64,000 nt of DNA from Leucobacter sp. L43 (GTDB lineage: Bacteria; Actinomycetota; Actinomycetes; Actinomycetales; Microbacteriaceae). Below are positions 1 to 8,147 of this stretch, piece after piece. The stretch is from the NCBI RefSeq assembly GCF_016597785.1, contig NZ_JAENJG010000002.1, positions 62,001 to 126,000 on the forward strand. The letters run 5' to 3'. The notes beneath the pieces are model-generated. The model had not been told where the DNA came from and ran no database searches. It was given only the letters and a program-made list of their open reading frames with translations. Position 1 is the first letter of the stretch; each line of letters begins with the position of its first letter. Both the position numbers and the translations under genes were made by a program.

Positions 1-15
1 AACGTGTGACTTCCG

Positions 16-540
16 CTACGGAAGTTCCAAGAGCCGACGAGTGCGGACGGTCTTACCAGTCCCGGTCTCGATCGTCAAGAACACGCCACCGGCGTCGGCC
101 CGAACCGTCTGACGGGTGGCATGGATCAGCGCTTTCGCATCTTGCAGCTCGGCGTGCCATGTCGCCGACTCGCCTGGTTCGAGCCAGTAGGGGAGCTGCG
201 GTGACCACGCATTGCTCTCCGGGTACTGCGCGCTCATTCCCCCTCGCTGCAGCTGGATGCCGAAGCGAGTGATTTTCGCACGCGACCTGCCATAGTTGGT
301 GACAAGGACAGCAACCACGTCCGGCCCATTCCAGCCCTGCTCGCGCATCGACGACATGTCCCTCAGCTTGCTGTTGCGGCCGACGGTCGAGACAACAACC
401 CCGCCGCGGCCCAGGACTCCGTGCTGGAGCGTGGCGCGAAGACGTGGTCCGTCCAGAGCCCAGGCCGCAATCTGCCAGCCCAGAGCGAGCGCTGCCAGGA
501 CAAGGCTCAGTATTGCGATCGCAAGAGCGGCGACCTCCAT
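16..540 (-). CDS. Hypothetical membrane-anchored protein (174 aa)
   Basis: I do not recognise the family. The N-terminus (about residues 1-28) is one strongly hydrophobic segment rich in Ala and Leu, which predicts a single membrane anchor or uncleaved signal. The remaining ~145 residues are soluble and mixed in charge. The protein ends in RTRRLLELP. Its ATG overlaps the stop codon of the upstream gene (540-977) by one base (TGATG), so the two are almost certainly co-transcribed and probably work together. Both have the same design of N-terminal membrane segment plus cytoplasmic domain. They sit beside a broken restriction gene and other accessory genes, so a defence or island function is possible but not shown. 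Confidence 0.6.
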   Translation of the reverse strand: MEVAALAIAILSLVLAALALGWQIAAWALDGPRLRATLQHGVLGRGGVVVSTVGRNSKLRDMSSMREQGWNGPDVVAVLVTNYGRSRAKITRFGIQLQRGGMSAQYPESNAWSPQLPYWLEPGESATWHAELQDAKALIHATRQTVRADAGGVFLTIETGTGKTVRTRRLLELP

Positions 541-977
541 CAGGCGGCCTCGGTCTCTTCGCGGATCTCGCGAAGAACAGCGCTGATCGCAAGTTGTGCC
601 TCAAGCGCTTCCTTCTTGTACTCCGGCATCTCCGGGTCGGCAAACGCCGCACGCAAGCGGTCATCGCTGCCCACCTTCCGCTCCCACAGCTCAGGGACCC
701 GATCAGGGCTAAGGACTCCAACGAGCGTGAGGGCCTCCGCGCCCATCTGCGCTCGCTCGAGATCATCAGTTGACCCGCCGCGATTCAGATTCTGCGTCAG
801 CCGTGTCAGCGCTTCGAGCTCGAACATCAGGTGCGAGTGCCGAAGTGCGCTTGCCCGGTCTGCGTCAGCGATCCGGCGCGCGTTCCTGCGGTCGAGCCAC
901 GAGATGATCAGAGCGATAATCGCGGCGACTACGGCTGCCAGAACGGCGGCAAGCTGGATCAGGTCTGAAGTGGTCAT
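540..977 (-). CDS. Hypothetical membrane protein with N-terminal TM (145 aa)
   Basis: No family recognised. Residues ~7-28 form one hydrophobic helix (LAAVLAAVVAAIIALIISWL) followed by a basic stretch, so the C-terminal ~115 residues are expected in the cytoplasm. That part is helical and charged, ending in an acidic tail with EIREETEAA. It is translationally coupled to the downstream gene at 16-540 by a one-base stop/start overlap. The ATG at 975-977 is the only good start. Short membrane-anchored proteins of this build are common in actinobacterial accessory regions. I can infer no activity. Confidence 0.6.
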   Translation of the reverse strand: MTTSDLIQLAAVLAAVVAAIIALIISWLDRRNARRIADADRASALRHSHLMFELEALTRLTQNLNRGGSTDDLERAQMGAEALTLVGVLSPDRVPELWERKVGSDDRLRAAFADPEMPEYKKEALEAQLAISAVLREIREETEAA

Positions 978-990
978 GATCGAAGACTAG

Positions 991-1287
991 GTTCAGGCTC
1001 CGACATCGCTGAGCACACGGTCGGGGACGGACCTCGCGACGGCCCTGATGACGCATCATCTGGAAGAGCTGCCTGCGACGAACCACGGAACGCTGATCAA
1101 GGGCGGCCAGGTGCAGTCGGCCTCGCCGATAGAAGACAGGATCTACATGGTTCGGGAAACGAAGAGCACCGCGAACGCCGAACTCCTAGGTCTGTTCGAG
1201 CGCCAGAAGACCACGACCGCGACCGCTCACTTCAGCGTGTCGGGTATCGACTATGCGAAGTCGTCGCCTTCTGGGTGGAGCCTCTAA
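991..1287 (+). pseudogene. C-terminal remnant of a type III restriction enzyme (Res-like) subunit
   Basis: The reading frame opens after a stop at 988-990 and runs to 1287. An ATG at 1048 would give only 79 residues. The translated end contains PIEDRIYMVRETKS, ERQKT, TAHF and GIDYAKSSP. This order closely matches what I know of the extreme C-terminus of DEAD-helicase/endonuclease subunits of type III restriction systems, where the ETK belongs to the nuclease core. The helicase part (usually some 800 residues or more) is absent, and no Mod methylase is nearby. I read this as a decayed fragment left by deletion or recombination, not a working gene. Product identity rests on motif recall and was not searched. 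Confidence 0.55.
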
Positions 1288-1457
1288 CTGTGAAGTACCA
1301 GGCTCTCGTCTGCAACGACGATTTGCCAGTCGCTCCGATGGCCAAGAGCCCTAAATGCGGGTTTAGTGGACGAGATGACAAGCAACGAGTGGTACGTATC
1401 GCTATCGACTAGGTAATAGCGCGCCAGCTACTTGTGGAGCGCTCAAGCCCAATATTC

Positions 1458-1481
1458 ATGTACCCGCAAATGTACCCGCAA
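1458..1481 (+). repeat. Perfect 12-bp tandem repeat, two copies
   Basis: ATGTACCCGCAA occurs at 1458-1469 and again directly at 1470-1481. It lies about 120 bases before a tRNA T-arm-like sequence. This may be an arm-type integrase binding site or the relic of an integrase gene end. Neither can be proved from this window. Confidence 0.6.
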
Positions 1482-1603
1482 GCTCCGGGTTTTTGCCGGT
1501 TTGGGCGGGATGCGACGGGATCGTGCACTCTCCCGACTTGCTTACTCCCGCAAGGGATCTACGGCTATCGAGCGTGATAGAGAGCGAACCTATCTTCGAC
1601 TCA

Positions 1604-1624
1604 AGGGGTCGCAGGTTCAAATCC
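1604..1624 (+). other. tRNA T-arm-like remnant, possible attachment-site scar
   Basis: The stretch ending GGTCGCAGGTTCAAATCC has the conserved T-loop (TTCAAAT) flanked by GG and CC, as in the variable and T arms of many bacterial tRNAs. The outer T-stem pairs are broken, and no acceptor, D or anticodon arm could be folded around it, so it is not a functional tRNA. The 3' part of a tRNA gene is the usual core of integrase attachment sites, hence the suggestion of an old att site. Confidence 0.35.
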
Positions 1625-1723
1625 GTCGACTCGACCGGCGGTGGCCGAGGATTTCACACACGACTCGTCAACGGATCGGAGGCACCCAAGAGTGGCGATC
1701 GTCGCAGCCTTCGCGACGCAGGC

Positions 1724-3040
1724 TCAGTCATCCCACATGGGCTCATGGAGTTGATCTCGATGCTTGGCATCATTGCGTGCCCCGTCAGCGCTTCGCTTAC
1801 GCGAGCCTGGAAGGCGAGGCACCGTATGAGGCGTCTCGAACCAGTCCGCCTGAAGCTCATGCGCACGCGTTGCATGAATCGTTACCTGAGATGCGAGTAG
1901 GTTTCCCTTAACGATTAGCCATGCCGCAGTCGTCATCCCAAGCGAATCCAAATGCCAGATCGTCGGAAGAAAATGCTGGCTCGATGATGGCGTTAACTGA
2001 CCGATGCGCTCGCCATCGATTCGAACCTCGACAACCTCCTTGCTGCTCTTACGAGCGGCTTGGAGGGGTATAAGCGTGCCAAGGACGAGCGCTTCGCCAT
2101 CAGGCGTGGCGTAATTCGAGAGCACATCATGATGATGCTCCTCGCCGGTCACTTGTAGCGACGAGCCCCATGGAAGCACGCTGTACTCCTCGAAAACGGG
2201 GTCGTTCAAAGGAACCATGCGCTGCGCGTCTGTGAGCGCGAGGCGCACGTTCGCATGATGCTTGAGCGCTCGACTATTGAAGTCAGAACGCGCGACTGCC
2301 CAGATGCGAGCACCGACCACCGGAACGTATCCTGCTTCGACAATTCGCCGAATCATCGGCTGGACGATCGCGGCGACTTGCTTCTCGAGGTACCCCACGT
2401 GCTGGCCTGTGATGACGACCTTGACCGCGTTTCGATCAAACTGGTTCGTTGGCTCCGGGATCAGCTGAGCAAGAAGCGCTTCCTCTACGATCTCCTCATC
2501 TCTTCTTGGAACGCGTCCCAGTGCGCGATGGATAGCATCCATGTGTGCGAACTCGCCAGCGACCTCCGTGTTGGCATAGCTGTTGTAGCCGGGGAGGAAA
2601 TATGGCGGCAGCGTCAATGCCCGCACTTCGAGCTCTCGTGCTTCACGCAGCTCACGCTCTGCCGCCTCTTGGGCCGCGCGTTTGCGAGCTTCATCGAGGA
2701 GACGTTCTTGTTCACGGGCATCCTGTTCTGCTCGAGCCTGCTCGCGTGCCGCCTGCTCTCGGGCAGCTCGTTCAGCAGCGGCTCGCTCTCGTTCGATGCG
2801 CGCAAGCTCCTTCTGAGCTGTCTTCTCGGCGCGAATCTGCTCTGTGCGCGCAACCTTCTCCTGCTTTCGGGCCTCGCGCGGAGTGAGCCGTACTGCTGGT
2901 TTCGGCCCCGACTCAAGCGGATCGAGCGTTTGCGCACCATTGTCAGCAGCGTGCTCAGTCCAAATATCGCCATCCCAGTAGCGAAATTGATGACGGCCAG
3001 TCGGATCCGGGTACCAGTTTGCCGGAGGGGTGCTGTGCAT
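1724..3040 (-). CDS. DUF2510-coiled-coil-HIRAN domain protein (438 aa)
   Basis: Residues ~6-30 hold a DUF2510 motif (NWYPDPTG...RYWDGDIWT). Residues ~50-145 are a highly charged Glu/Arg/Ala segment that should form a long coiled coil. Residues ~155-260 match a HIRAN domain, with the hallmark EPTNQFDRNAVKV followed by VGYLEKQVA. HIRAN domains bind 3'-OH ends of single-stranded DNA in helicases such as HLTF, and stand-alone bacterial forms are thought to recognise damaged or stalled DNA. The C-terminal ~170 residues are of unknown type. The gene lies 134 bases downstream of the GIY-YIG/DUF2075 helicase in the same direction, so the two may be co-expressed. The ATG at 3038-3040 is chosen because DUF2510 normally sits at the very N-terminus. 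A DNA-repair or defence role is inference. Confidence 0.8.
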   Translation of the reverse strand: MHSTPPANWYPDPTGRHQFRYWDGDIWTEHAADNGAQTLDPLESGPKPAVRLTPREARKQEKVARTEQIRAEKTAQKELARIERERAAAERAAREQAAREQARAEQDAREQERLLDEARKRAAQEAAERELREARELEVRALTLPPYFLPGYNSYANTEVAGEFAHMDAIHRALGRVPRRDEEIVEEALLAQLIPEPTNQFDRNAVKVVITGQHVGYLEKQVAAIVQPMIRRIVEAGYVPVVGARIWAVARSDFNSRALKHHANVRLALTDAQRMVPLNDPVFEEYSVLPWGSSLQVTGEEHHHDVLSNYATPDGEALVLGTLIPLQAARKSSKEVVEVRIDGERIGQLTPSSSQHFLPTIWHLDSLGMTTAAWLIVKGNLLASQVTIHATRAHELQADWFETPHTVPRLPGSRKRSADGARNDAKHRDQLHEPMWDD

Positions 3041-3174
3041 GCGAACTCTTTCAGCGGAGGGGCGTGGCAGTACTTTACGAGTATGCCAGCGCCGGACAGA
3101 CGCGCGGCGTTTCGATTGCTGCTCGCATCAGCAGGCAATATCGGCACAACGGCTGCGATGACGAGCGGCCGAAA

Positions 3175-4893
3175 TCAGAACAACTTTCGTAATCGCTCTC
3201 GCAAAGCCGCGTCACACACGTACACATACGTCCCGCGGATCCCGCGAGTGAGCAGCACCGTGTAGATGTTCCGCACGTACTGCAGCAGGTCGTCGTCGCT
3301 GTAAGTAATTCCGAGCTTCGGGTTGTTCTCCTGGCCCTTCTTGTCGTGGTACTCGGCGCGTTCGAAGACGACTCGGCCGGTCGGAGGGTCGAAGCGAAGC
3401 TCCTTGCCGATAATGACGCCCGCAAAGTTCAGGTCGTAGCCCTGAACCGTGTGGATGGACCCCACCTCGTTCACGGCGCCAGGGGAGTTGATCCAGTCGC
3501 GATCGGTCGAGTTCCAGCGCAGACGCTCGCCGTCGAGCTCGATGTCGAACGCTTGCTTGTCCTTCTTGCTGCGCCAGGGCCACGCGAAGCCGGCGACCAA
3601 CCGCGCGAGCCCGTACTCAGCGTCGCGGCGCACGATCTCTCGGCGCATCTCGCCGAGATCGTCGAAGAACCGCAGGTCGTACTCGCCGAAATCCTTGCGA
3701 ACGTCCGGGGGAGTATCGCTGAGGGCCGCACGCACGTATCCGACGTAGTCCGTGTCGGCCGCGATCCTCATCTGCGACCGCAACGGATACACCCGGCCGC
3801 GCGCAGAAGCCTCGTCGAGCAGCGCCCGGGTGGTGCGTTCGGGGAGGTCGGCCGGGCGCACGCTCTGGCCCGTATCGAGCATCAGGATCGTGTGCGTGCT
3901 CTGCTTCGTGATCCAATCGAGCTGCGTGAGCTGTGGGTCGTCGTTTCCGAATTGCTTCTCGTTGATGCGCTGAAACTTCTGATTGAGCGGCCCCGAAGCC
4001 TGGTTCGCGCGTTGATTGAGGCGGTGCGCCTCGTCGACGATGAGCAGGTCGAACTTCTCGTCACTCTCGCCGACGGCGAAGGGCGTCAGCACGAGGTTCT
4101 TGTGCAGGCCCGGGGTGAGCGTAAAGACCTTGGCGATGGATCGCCGGAGCGACTGCTGAGGTACCACGATGCCGACCTTGAGCGAGGACAACAGCTCGGC
4201 GTGACCCGGAGTGAAGAAGTCGCTGAAGATCGAATCGTGGTCAACGGGTTCTTCGAAGTCGTACCGCCGAATGTCTTCCAGCAGCTTCAACAAGTAGATC
4301 GCGACGACGGTCTTGCCGGTGCCGGGGTTGCCCTGCACCACCACCGTGCTCTCCGCGCCCTGCTCGAGGTCGGCGAAGAGCCCCTCGAGGATGTCTTCGA
4401 CAGCGATCGCCTGATCGTGGTTGAGCGCCTTGAACGGCGAGAGCTTGAAGAGGTCGCTGTTGATGATCTCGGGCAGGCTGCGCTGAAAGAGGTGCTCTTG
4501 GGTGCGCAGCTGCTCGAAGACAGCGTCGAACGTCGGCTGGTAGGTCTCCCGCCGGTAGTAGTCGGCATCTGTGATGCCCGCGTTGTGATTGAGTACCTGG
4601 AGGTGTCCATCTCCCGAGAACATTCGGATCAGGAACGACTCGAGGTCCAGGCACGTCGACTTGTTGAACGTGTCGTCGAGCACCACGCGCACCCAGTCGA
4701 GTCGACTCTTCTCCGCGGATTCGAGGTGCTGGCGCATCCGCCCGTGGGCGTTGAGCGATTCACCGACGTACACTTCGCGGTCATTGTTCAGTACATATAC
4801 GACCGGCCAGTTGCGATGACGAGGATCAGCCGCGCCCCATGCCTGCACCGCGTCCGCCGCGAAGGGGAGTCGCTCCAGCTCGAAGCCGGTCAT
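3175..4893 (-). CDS. GIY-YIG / DUF2075 superfamily helicase-nuclease (572 aa)
   Basis: This is a large ATP-dependent nucleic-acid protein. Residues ~30-85 carry a GIY-YIG-like nuclease fold signature (VVYVLNN, VYVGES, RMRQH). Residues ~160 onward are a DUF2075/superfamily-1-like helicase core with a P-loop GNPGTGKT (188-195) and a Walker B/DEAH box (LIVDEAH, around 284-290). Later motifs include IHTVQGYDLN and the C-terminal VLLTRGIRGTYVYV, typical of UvrD-like motif VI. The start is uncertain. ATG at 4891-4893 gives MTGFELERL and is preferred. A TTG at 4912-4914 would add seven residues, and neither has a clear ribosome site. Related proteins occur in phage-defence contexts, which suits the neighbouring restriction remnant, but that role is inferred. 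Confidence 0.85.
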   Translation of the reverse strand: MTGFELERLPFAADAVQAWGAADPRHRNWPVVYVLNNDREVYVGESLNAHGRMRQHLESAEKSRLDWVRVVLDDTFNKSTCLDLESFLIRMFSGDGHLQVLNHNAGITDADYYRRETYQPTFDAVFEQLRTQEHLFQRSLPEIINSDLFKLSPFKALNHDQAIAVEDILEGLFADLEQGAESTVVVQGNPGTGKTVVAIYLLKLLEDIRRYDFEEPVDHDSIFSDFFTPGHAELLSSLKVGIVVPQQSLRRSIAKVFTLTPGLHKNLVLTPFAVGESDEKFDLLIVDEAHRLNQRANQASGPLNQKFQRINEKQFGNDDPQLTQLDWITKQSTHTILMLDTGQSVRPADLPERTTRALLDEASARGRVYPLRSQMRIAADTDYVGYVRAALSDTPPDVRKDFGEYDLRFFDDLGEMRREIVRRDAEYGLARLVAGFAWPWRSKKDKQAFDIELDGERLRWNSTDRDWINSPGAVNEVGSIHTVQGYDLNFAGVIIGKELRFDPPTGRVVFERAEYHDKKGQENNPKLGITYSDDDLLQYVRNIYTVLLTRGIRGTYVYVCDAALRERLRKLF

Positions 4894-5145
4894 GCGCTTC
4901 GCTGCTGCCTGCAATTGACCGCGCCGAGAACGTCGCGAAGCAGAACCTCATCCATGGCGCTCACGCTATCAAACGGCGGGCAGGTGCCTCGGAAGCACCG
5001 GCCCGTATCATCGAAGTTCGCGCCGCTGAACCCCCGACGGCTACCGCGACGAGCAACAGGGGCTAAGCCCGTTCGCGATTGCCCGCCAGATCGAAATTGC
5101 GTCTCAGGCAATACCAACGCACGATCCTCTTCTCGCGAGCGTTCG

Positions 5146-6072
5146 TTAGTACATCTCCCAACTCCCGGTGCCATTCGAGATGTGCGAACGCAGCGTCTTG
5201 ATGGCGAGTCGGGCGAAGTCGCGTGTCGCCGGTGAAAGCGCATGGTCCTTTCGCTTCACGAGAGCAATGACGTCGTAGACGGGTGGATCGTACGAGTGGA
5301 CGACGAGGTTCTGCGGAAACTGAGGGGCCTGTGTGACGGCGCGGCAAGCGAAGGTCTCCCCATGCCCCGCTGCGACAAGACCAATGGCGGTCTCGACCCG
5401 CTCGACCTCGATCTTTGACTCGAGATTCTTGCCGACCGCGCGTGCGCGTGCCGCGATCTGGCCACGCGTGGGATCCGTCGCTCCGTGGGATGCGTCGTAG
5501 AGGATCAGAGGGCGTTCGAGGGTGGCCTCGATGCTCAGCGGCTCCGTGATCCCCGCTGAACCGGGTGAGATGTGCACGACCTCGTCACGAACAAGTCGTT
5601 CGACGTGCAGGCCCTTGGGTTCGCCGTTCAAAACGACGAGCCCGGATTCGAGCTCGCCGTTGACAACGGACCGCACGGTCTCCGCCGAATTCTGGCCGAC
5701 GAGCTTGACGGATACGAGTGGGTGCAGGGCATGGAAATCGATGACGAGGTCTGAGAGATGGTAGTAGTCGGCGTTCCGGAGGAGGCCGAAGCTCGCGTTC
5801 CCTCCCTCAAGCCGATTGAGCGCGAGAACCGAGGCCGACGCCGCTGTCGCGGACGCGACCGTTTGGCGAGCGTGGGGGAGCAGCTCCTCTCCCGCCGCCG
5901 TAAGCGTGAGTTTGCGGGGTCCTCGAACAAAGAGCGCGGCCTGGAGCTCTTCCTCTAACCGCCGCACCAGGTCAGAGATCGCGGGCTGGGAGAACTTGAG
6001 TTCGCGTGCGGCTGCGGTGAACGACCCCCCGTTCACGGCAGCGAGGAAGGCGTGGAGTTGGGTGAGCGTCAT
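5146..6072 (-). CDS. LysR-family transcriptional regulator (308 aa)
   Basis: The N-terminal winged helix-turn-helix is clear (MTLTQLHAFLAAVNGGSFTA, then SQPAISDLVRRLEEEL, residues 1-60). The effector domain follows from ~90 to 295, with the usual FHALHPLVSVKL and a C-terminal LAIKTL. Length is normal for the family. The gene is divergent from the catabolic operon starting at 6272, with a 199-bp shared intergenic region. This is the classic arrangement for a LysR protein that senses the substrate or an intermediate of the neighbouring pathway. It is therefore the probable regulator of genes 6272-16500. The 231 bases between this gene and the DUF2075 helicase hold nothing I can identify. Confidence 0.92.
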   Translation of the reverse strand: MTLTQLHAFLAAVNGGSFTAAARELKFSQPAISDLVRRLEEELQAALFVRGPRKLTLTAAGEELLPHARQTVASATAASASVLALNRLEGGNASFGLLRNADYYHLSDLVIDFHALHPLVSVKLVGQNSAETVRSVVNGELESGLVVLNGEPKGLHVERLVRDEVVHISPGSAGITEPLSIEATLERPLILYDASHGATDPTRGQIAARARAVGKNLESKIEVERVETAIGLVAAGHGETFACRAVTQAPQFPQNLVVHSYDPPVYDVIALVKRKDHALSPATRDFARLAIKTLRSHISNGTGSWEMY

Positions 6073-6110
6073 GGCGCAGTGACTCCTCGTGGTCGGCGGA
6101 AAGTAGAGCC

Positions 6111-6120
6111 ATAAGTTTAT
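6111..6120. promoter_or_regulatory. Possible LysR-type operator half: ATAAGTTTAT
   Basis: An interrupted palindrome (ATAA-GT-TTAT) in an AT-rich patch lies 38 bases upstream of the lysR start, within the divergent intergenic region. LysR proteins bind short A/T-flanked dyads in this position. The assignment is tentative. Confidence 0.3.
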
Positions 6121-6204
6121 CTTTTGGCAACAGCAAGTAAAGACGGTCTTGTCTATAGCATCTGAACTTTCTTAACCTGGGTCGAGCAACGAAGCACAGG
6201 AATT

Positions 6205-6225
6205 GAAACGACCAAAGCACGTTTC
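6205..6225. promoter_or_regulatory. Inverted repeat GAAACG-N9-CGTTTC, possible operator
   Basis: GAAACG at 6205-6210 is mirrored by CGTTTC at 6220-6225, about 47 bases upstream of the first catabolic gene. The spacing resembles operators of dimeric repressors or activators. It could be the LysR site controlling the operon or the site of another regulator. Confidence 0.4.
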
Positions 6226-6238
6226 GTTCCGACCGAAC

Positions 6239-6257
6239 AGCCCCGCTAGGCGGGGCT
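6239..6257 (+). promoter_or_regulatory. Leader hairpin directly before the RBS of the catabolic operon
   Basis: AGCCCCGC (6239-6246) pairs perfectly with GCGGGGCT (6250-6257) around a three-base loop. It lies three bases before the AAGGAG ribosome site (6261-6266) of the gene at 6272. Such a strong stem next to the Shine-Dalgarno sequence may stabilise the mRNA 5' end or set translation level. It lacks a T-tract, so a terminator is unlikely. Confidence 0.5.
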
Positions 6258-6271
6258 GAAAAGGAGAGAAG

Positions 6272-8059
6272 ATGACCAAGCTCACAGGCGGTCAGATTGT
6301 GGCTCAAGCTCTCAAAGAGTACGGCGTGGAGTACGTCGCGGGGATCCCCGGTCACGGAATCTGGACTCTGACCGACGCGTTTCTCGAAGAGGGGTCAGAG
6401 ATCCCCTTCATTCAGACGTTCCACGAGCAGAGCGCCGTCCACATGGCCGACGGGTACTTCCGGGTCACCGGGAAGCCGATGGCCGCGGTGACGTCGATCG
6501 GTGCGGGCGCGAGCAACACGGTCATCGGTATGGCGACTGCGTACACGGACTCCACGAATGTGGTGCTGGTCACCGGCGGCCCGCCCACGCACATGCGCGG
6601 ACACGGGCTGCTGCAGGAGCTCGAACGATTCACGGCGAACGACTTCCCAAAGATCGCGGAGGCAGTATCGAAGCGACATTGGACCGTGAGTCGAGTTGAT
6701 GAACTGCCGTTCGTGATGCAGCGGCTCTTCAGCTCGATGTGCACCGGCCGGCCCGGCCCCGTGCACCTCGAGATTCCCATGGACGTGCAGGCCGAAAGCG
6801 CCGATGTCGAGATTCACGAGCTGTCGAAGCGGCTCCCCATCGGCAAGGTCTTCCCCGATCCGGCAGCCGTTTCGGCTGCGGTCGACGTGCTCACCGCTTC
6901 AGAGCGTCCGGTCATCGTTGTCGGAGGCGGAACCATCACTGCCGACGCCACGAATGAGGTGCTGCGGTTCGCCGAGCACTGGAACATTCCGGTCGTGACC
7001 ACCTGGAACGGTAAGAGTGCCTTCCCTGAAGATCACCGACTCTTCGCGGGGAGTGTCGGCCAAACAGGAACAACGGCGGGAAACGCGATGTCGTCAACGG
7101 CCGACGTCGTCATCGCAATCGGCTGCCGATTCACCGACTGGTCAGCATCGAGCTTTGTGCAGGGAATCTCCTTCTCGCTTCCGCCGGGCAAGCTGATCCA
7201 TATCGACATCGATCCGCAGGAGATCGGCAAGAACTACCCCGCCGAGGTCGGCATCGTCGCCGATGCCAAGCACGCCGTCGACGCCATCGAGCGCGCGTTG
7301 CCCAGTGCAGTGCCGGCACGGGAAACGTATCTCGCCGAGCTTGACGAGAAGAAGGCCGAGTGGGAGGAGCAGCTTGCCTCGCGCCGCGACTCAGATCGAT
7401 TCCCGTTCACTTCGCAGCGCCCCCTCGGCGCACTGCGCAAGGTTCTGCCCCGCGACGGCATTGTCGTGGTCGGGTCGGGGAACACGCAGGGCGCGGTCAA
7501 GCAGACCTTCCCGGTCTACGAGCCACGAACGCACCTCACCTCTGGCGGATTCTCATCCATGGGCTGGGCCGTACCCGCAGCGATCGGCGCCAAGCTCGGC
7601 GCACCCGACCGCAAGGTGGTGTGCGTGCTCGGGGATGGCGACTTCCTGATGACGAACCAGGAGATCGGCCTCTGCGTCACCAACAACATCCCGGTCGTCT
7701 TCTTGATTCAAGACAACTCGGGCTTCATGTCGATTCGCGGAGGGCAGCGGAAGCAGACGAGCCGCCACATCGGCACTGAATTCAACCGCCCCGACGGCAC
7801 CCCCTACAGCCCCGATTACAAGATGCTGGGCGAGTCGTTCGGGCTCAAATCCTTCCGAGTGAACTCGGACAGTGAACTTGAAGACGTACTCCGTGAAGCG
7901 GTCGAGTCTGACGAGCCGACGCTCATTGTGGTTCCGACTGATCGAAACGCAGCGGGCCCCTGGGTTCCGGGCTGGTGGGATTTCCCGATTCCCGGCTACA
8001 TCGACGACGAGCGTCAGGCCGAGTACTCGGAGTTCCGAGCACGAGAACAGCACCAGTAG
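6272..8059 (+). CDS. Thiamine-diphosphate-dependent enzyme, acetolactate-synthase-like (595 aa)
   Basis: The full three-domain ThDP fold is present. The N-terminal pyrimidine-binding domain has the catalytic Glu52 (in HEQSAVHMADGY), the central domain is around 195-345, and the C-terminal PP-binding domain has GDG at 454-456 and Asn482 in the GDG-N motif that holds Mg-diphosphate. Members make or break C-C bonds next to a carbonyl (acetolactate synthase, glyoxylate carboligase, sulfoacetaldehyde acetyltransferase, IolD). No IlvN regulatory subunit gene is present, and the neighbours are catabolic, so a role in branched amino-acid synthesis is unlikely. It probably cleaves or condenses a keto intermediate made by the dehydrogenases encoded downstream. 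The exact reaction is not known. It is the first gene of the operon and has a good AAGGAG site. Confidence 0.88.
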   Translation: MTKLTGGQIVAQALKEYGVEYVAGIPGHGIWTLTDAFLEEGSEIPFIQTFHEQSAVHMADGYFRVTGKPMAAVTSIGAGASNTVIGMATAYTDSTNVVLVTGGPPTHMRGHGLLQELERFTANDFPKIAEAVSKRHWTVSRVDELPFVMQRLFSSMCTGRPGPVHLEIPMDVQAESADVEIHELSKRLPIGKVFPDPAAVSAAVDVLTASERPVIVVGGGTITADATNEVLRFAEHWNIPVVTTWNGKSAFPEDHRLFAGSVGQTGTTAGNAMSSTADVVIAIGCRFTDWSASSFVQGISFSLPPGKLIHIDIDPQEIGKNYPAEVGIVADAKHAVDAIERALPSAVPARETYLAELDEKKAEWEEQLASRRDSDRFPFTSQRPLGALRKVLPRDGIVVVGSGNTQGAVKQTFPVYEPRTHLTSGGFSSMGWAVPAAIGAKLGAPDRKVVCVLGDGDFLMTNQEIGLCVTNNIPVVFLIQDNSGFMSIRGGQRKQTSRHIGTEFNRPDGTPYSPDYKMLGESFGLKSFRVNSDSELEDVLREAVESDEPTLIVVPTDRNAAGPWVPGWWDFPIPGYIDDERQAEYSEFRAREQHQ

Positions 8060-8147
8060 CCTGCCCACCCGGCGGGGCGTTTATCCGCACACCGGCAACG
8101 CCCCGCCCGCTCGATTCCCCTGAGACCTCGACAGATCAAGGATGACC

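Larger units (their letters stand above)
1288..1723. other. Gene-free stretch at possible island junction
   Basis: No convincing gene is seen in these 436 bases. It holds a perfect 12-bp tandem duplication (1458-1481) and a tRNA T-arm-like segment (1604-1624), both listed separately. The open frames crossing it on both strands have no credible start sites or protein-like composition. It separates the restriction remnant from the minus-strand HIRAN gene. Confidence 0.5.

Noticed and set aside
1560..1640. Complete tRNA gene
   Set aside because: Only the T-arm-like part fits. The stem outside two base pairs is broken, and no acceptor or anticodon arm folds.
3346..5235. Long open frame (+) opposite the GIY-YIG/DUF2075 helicase
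   Set aside because: It is the antisense shadow of a gene with clear helicase motifs. Its own translation is low-complexity Arg/Val/Glu with no domain.
6272..8059. Assignment as ilvB (acetolactate synthase for amino-acid synthesis)
   Set aside because: No ilvN or ilvC neighbour exists, and the LysR and transporter context is catabolic.
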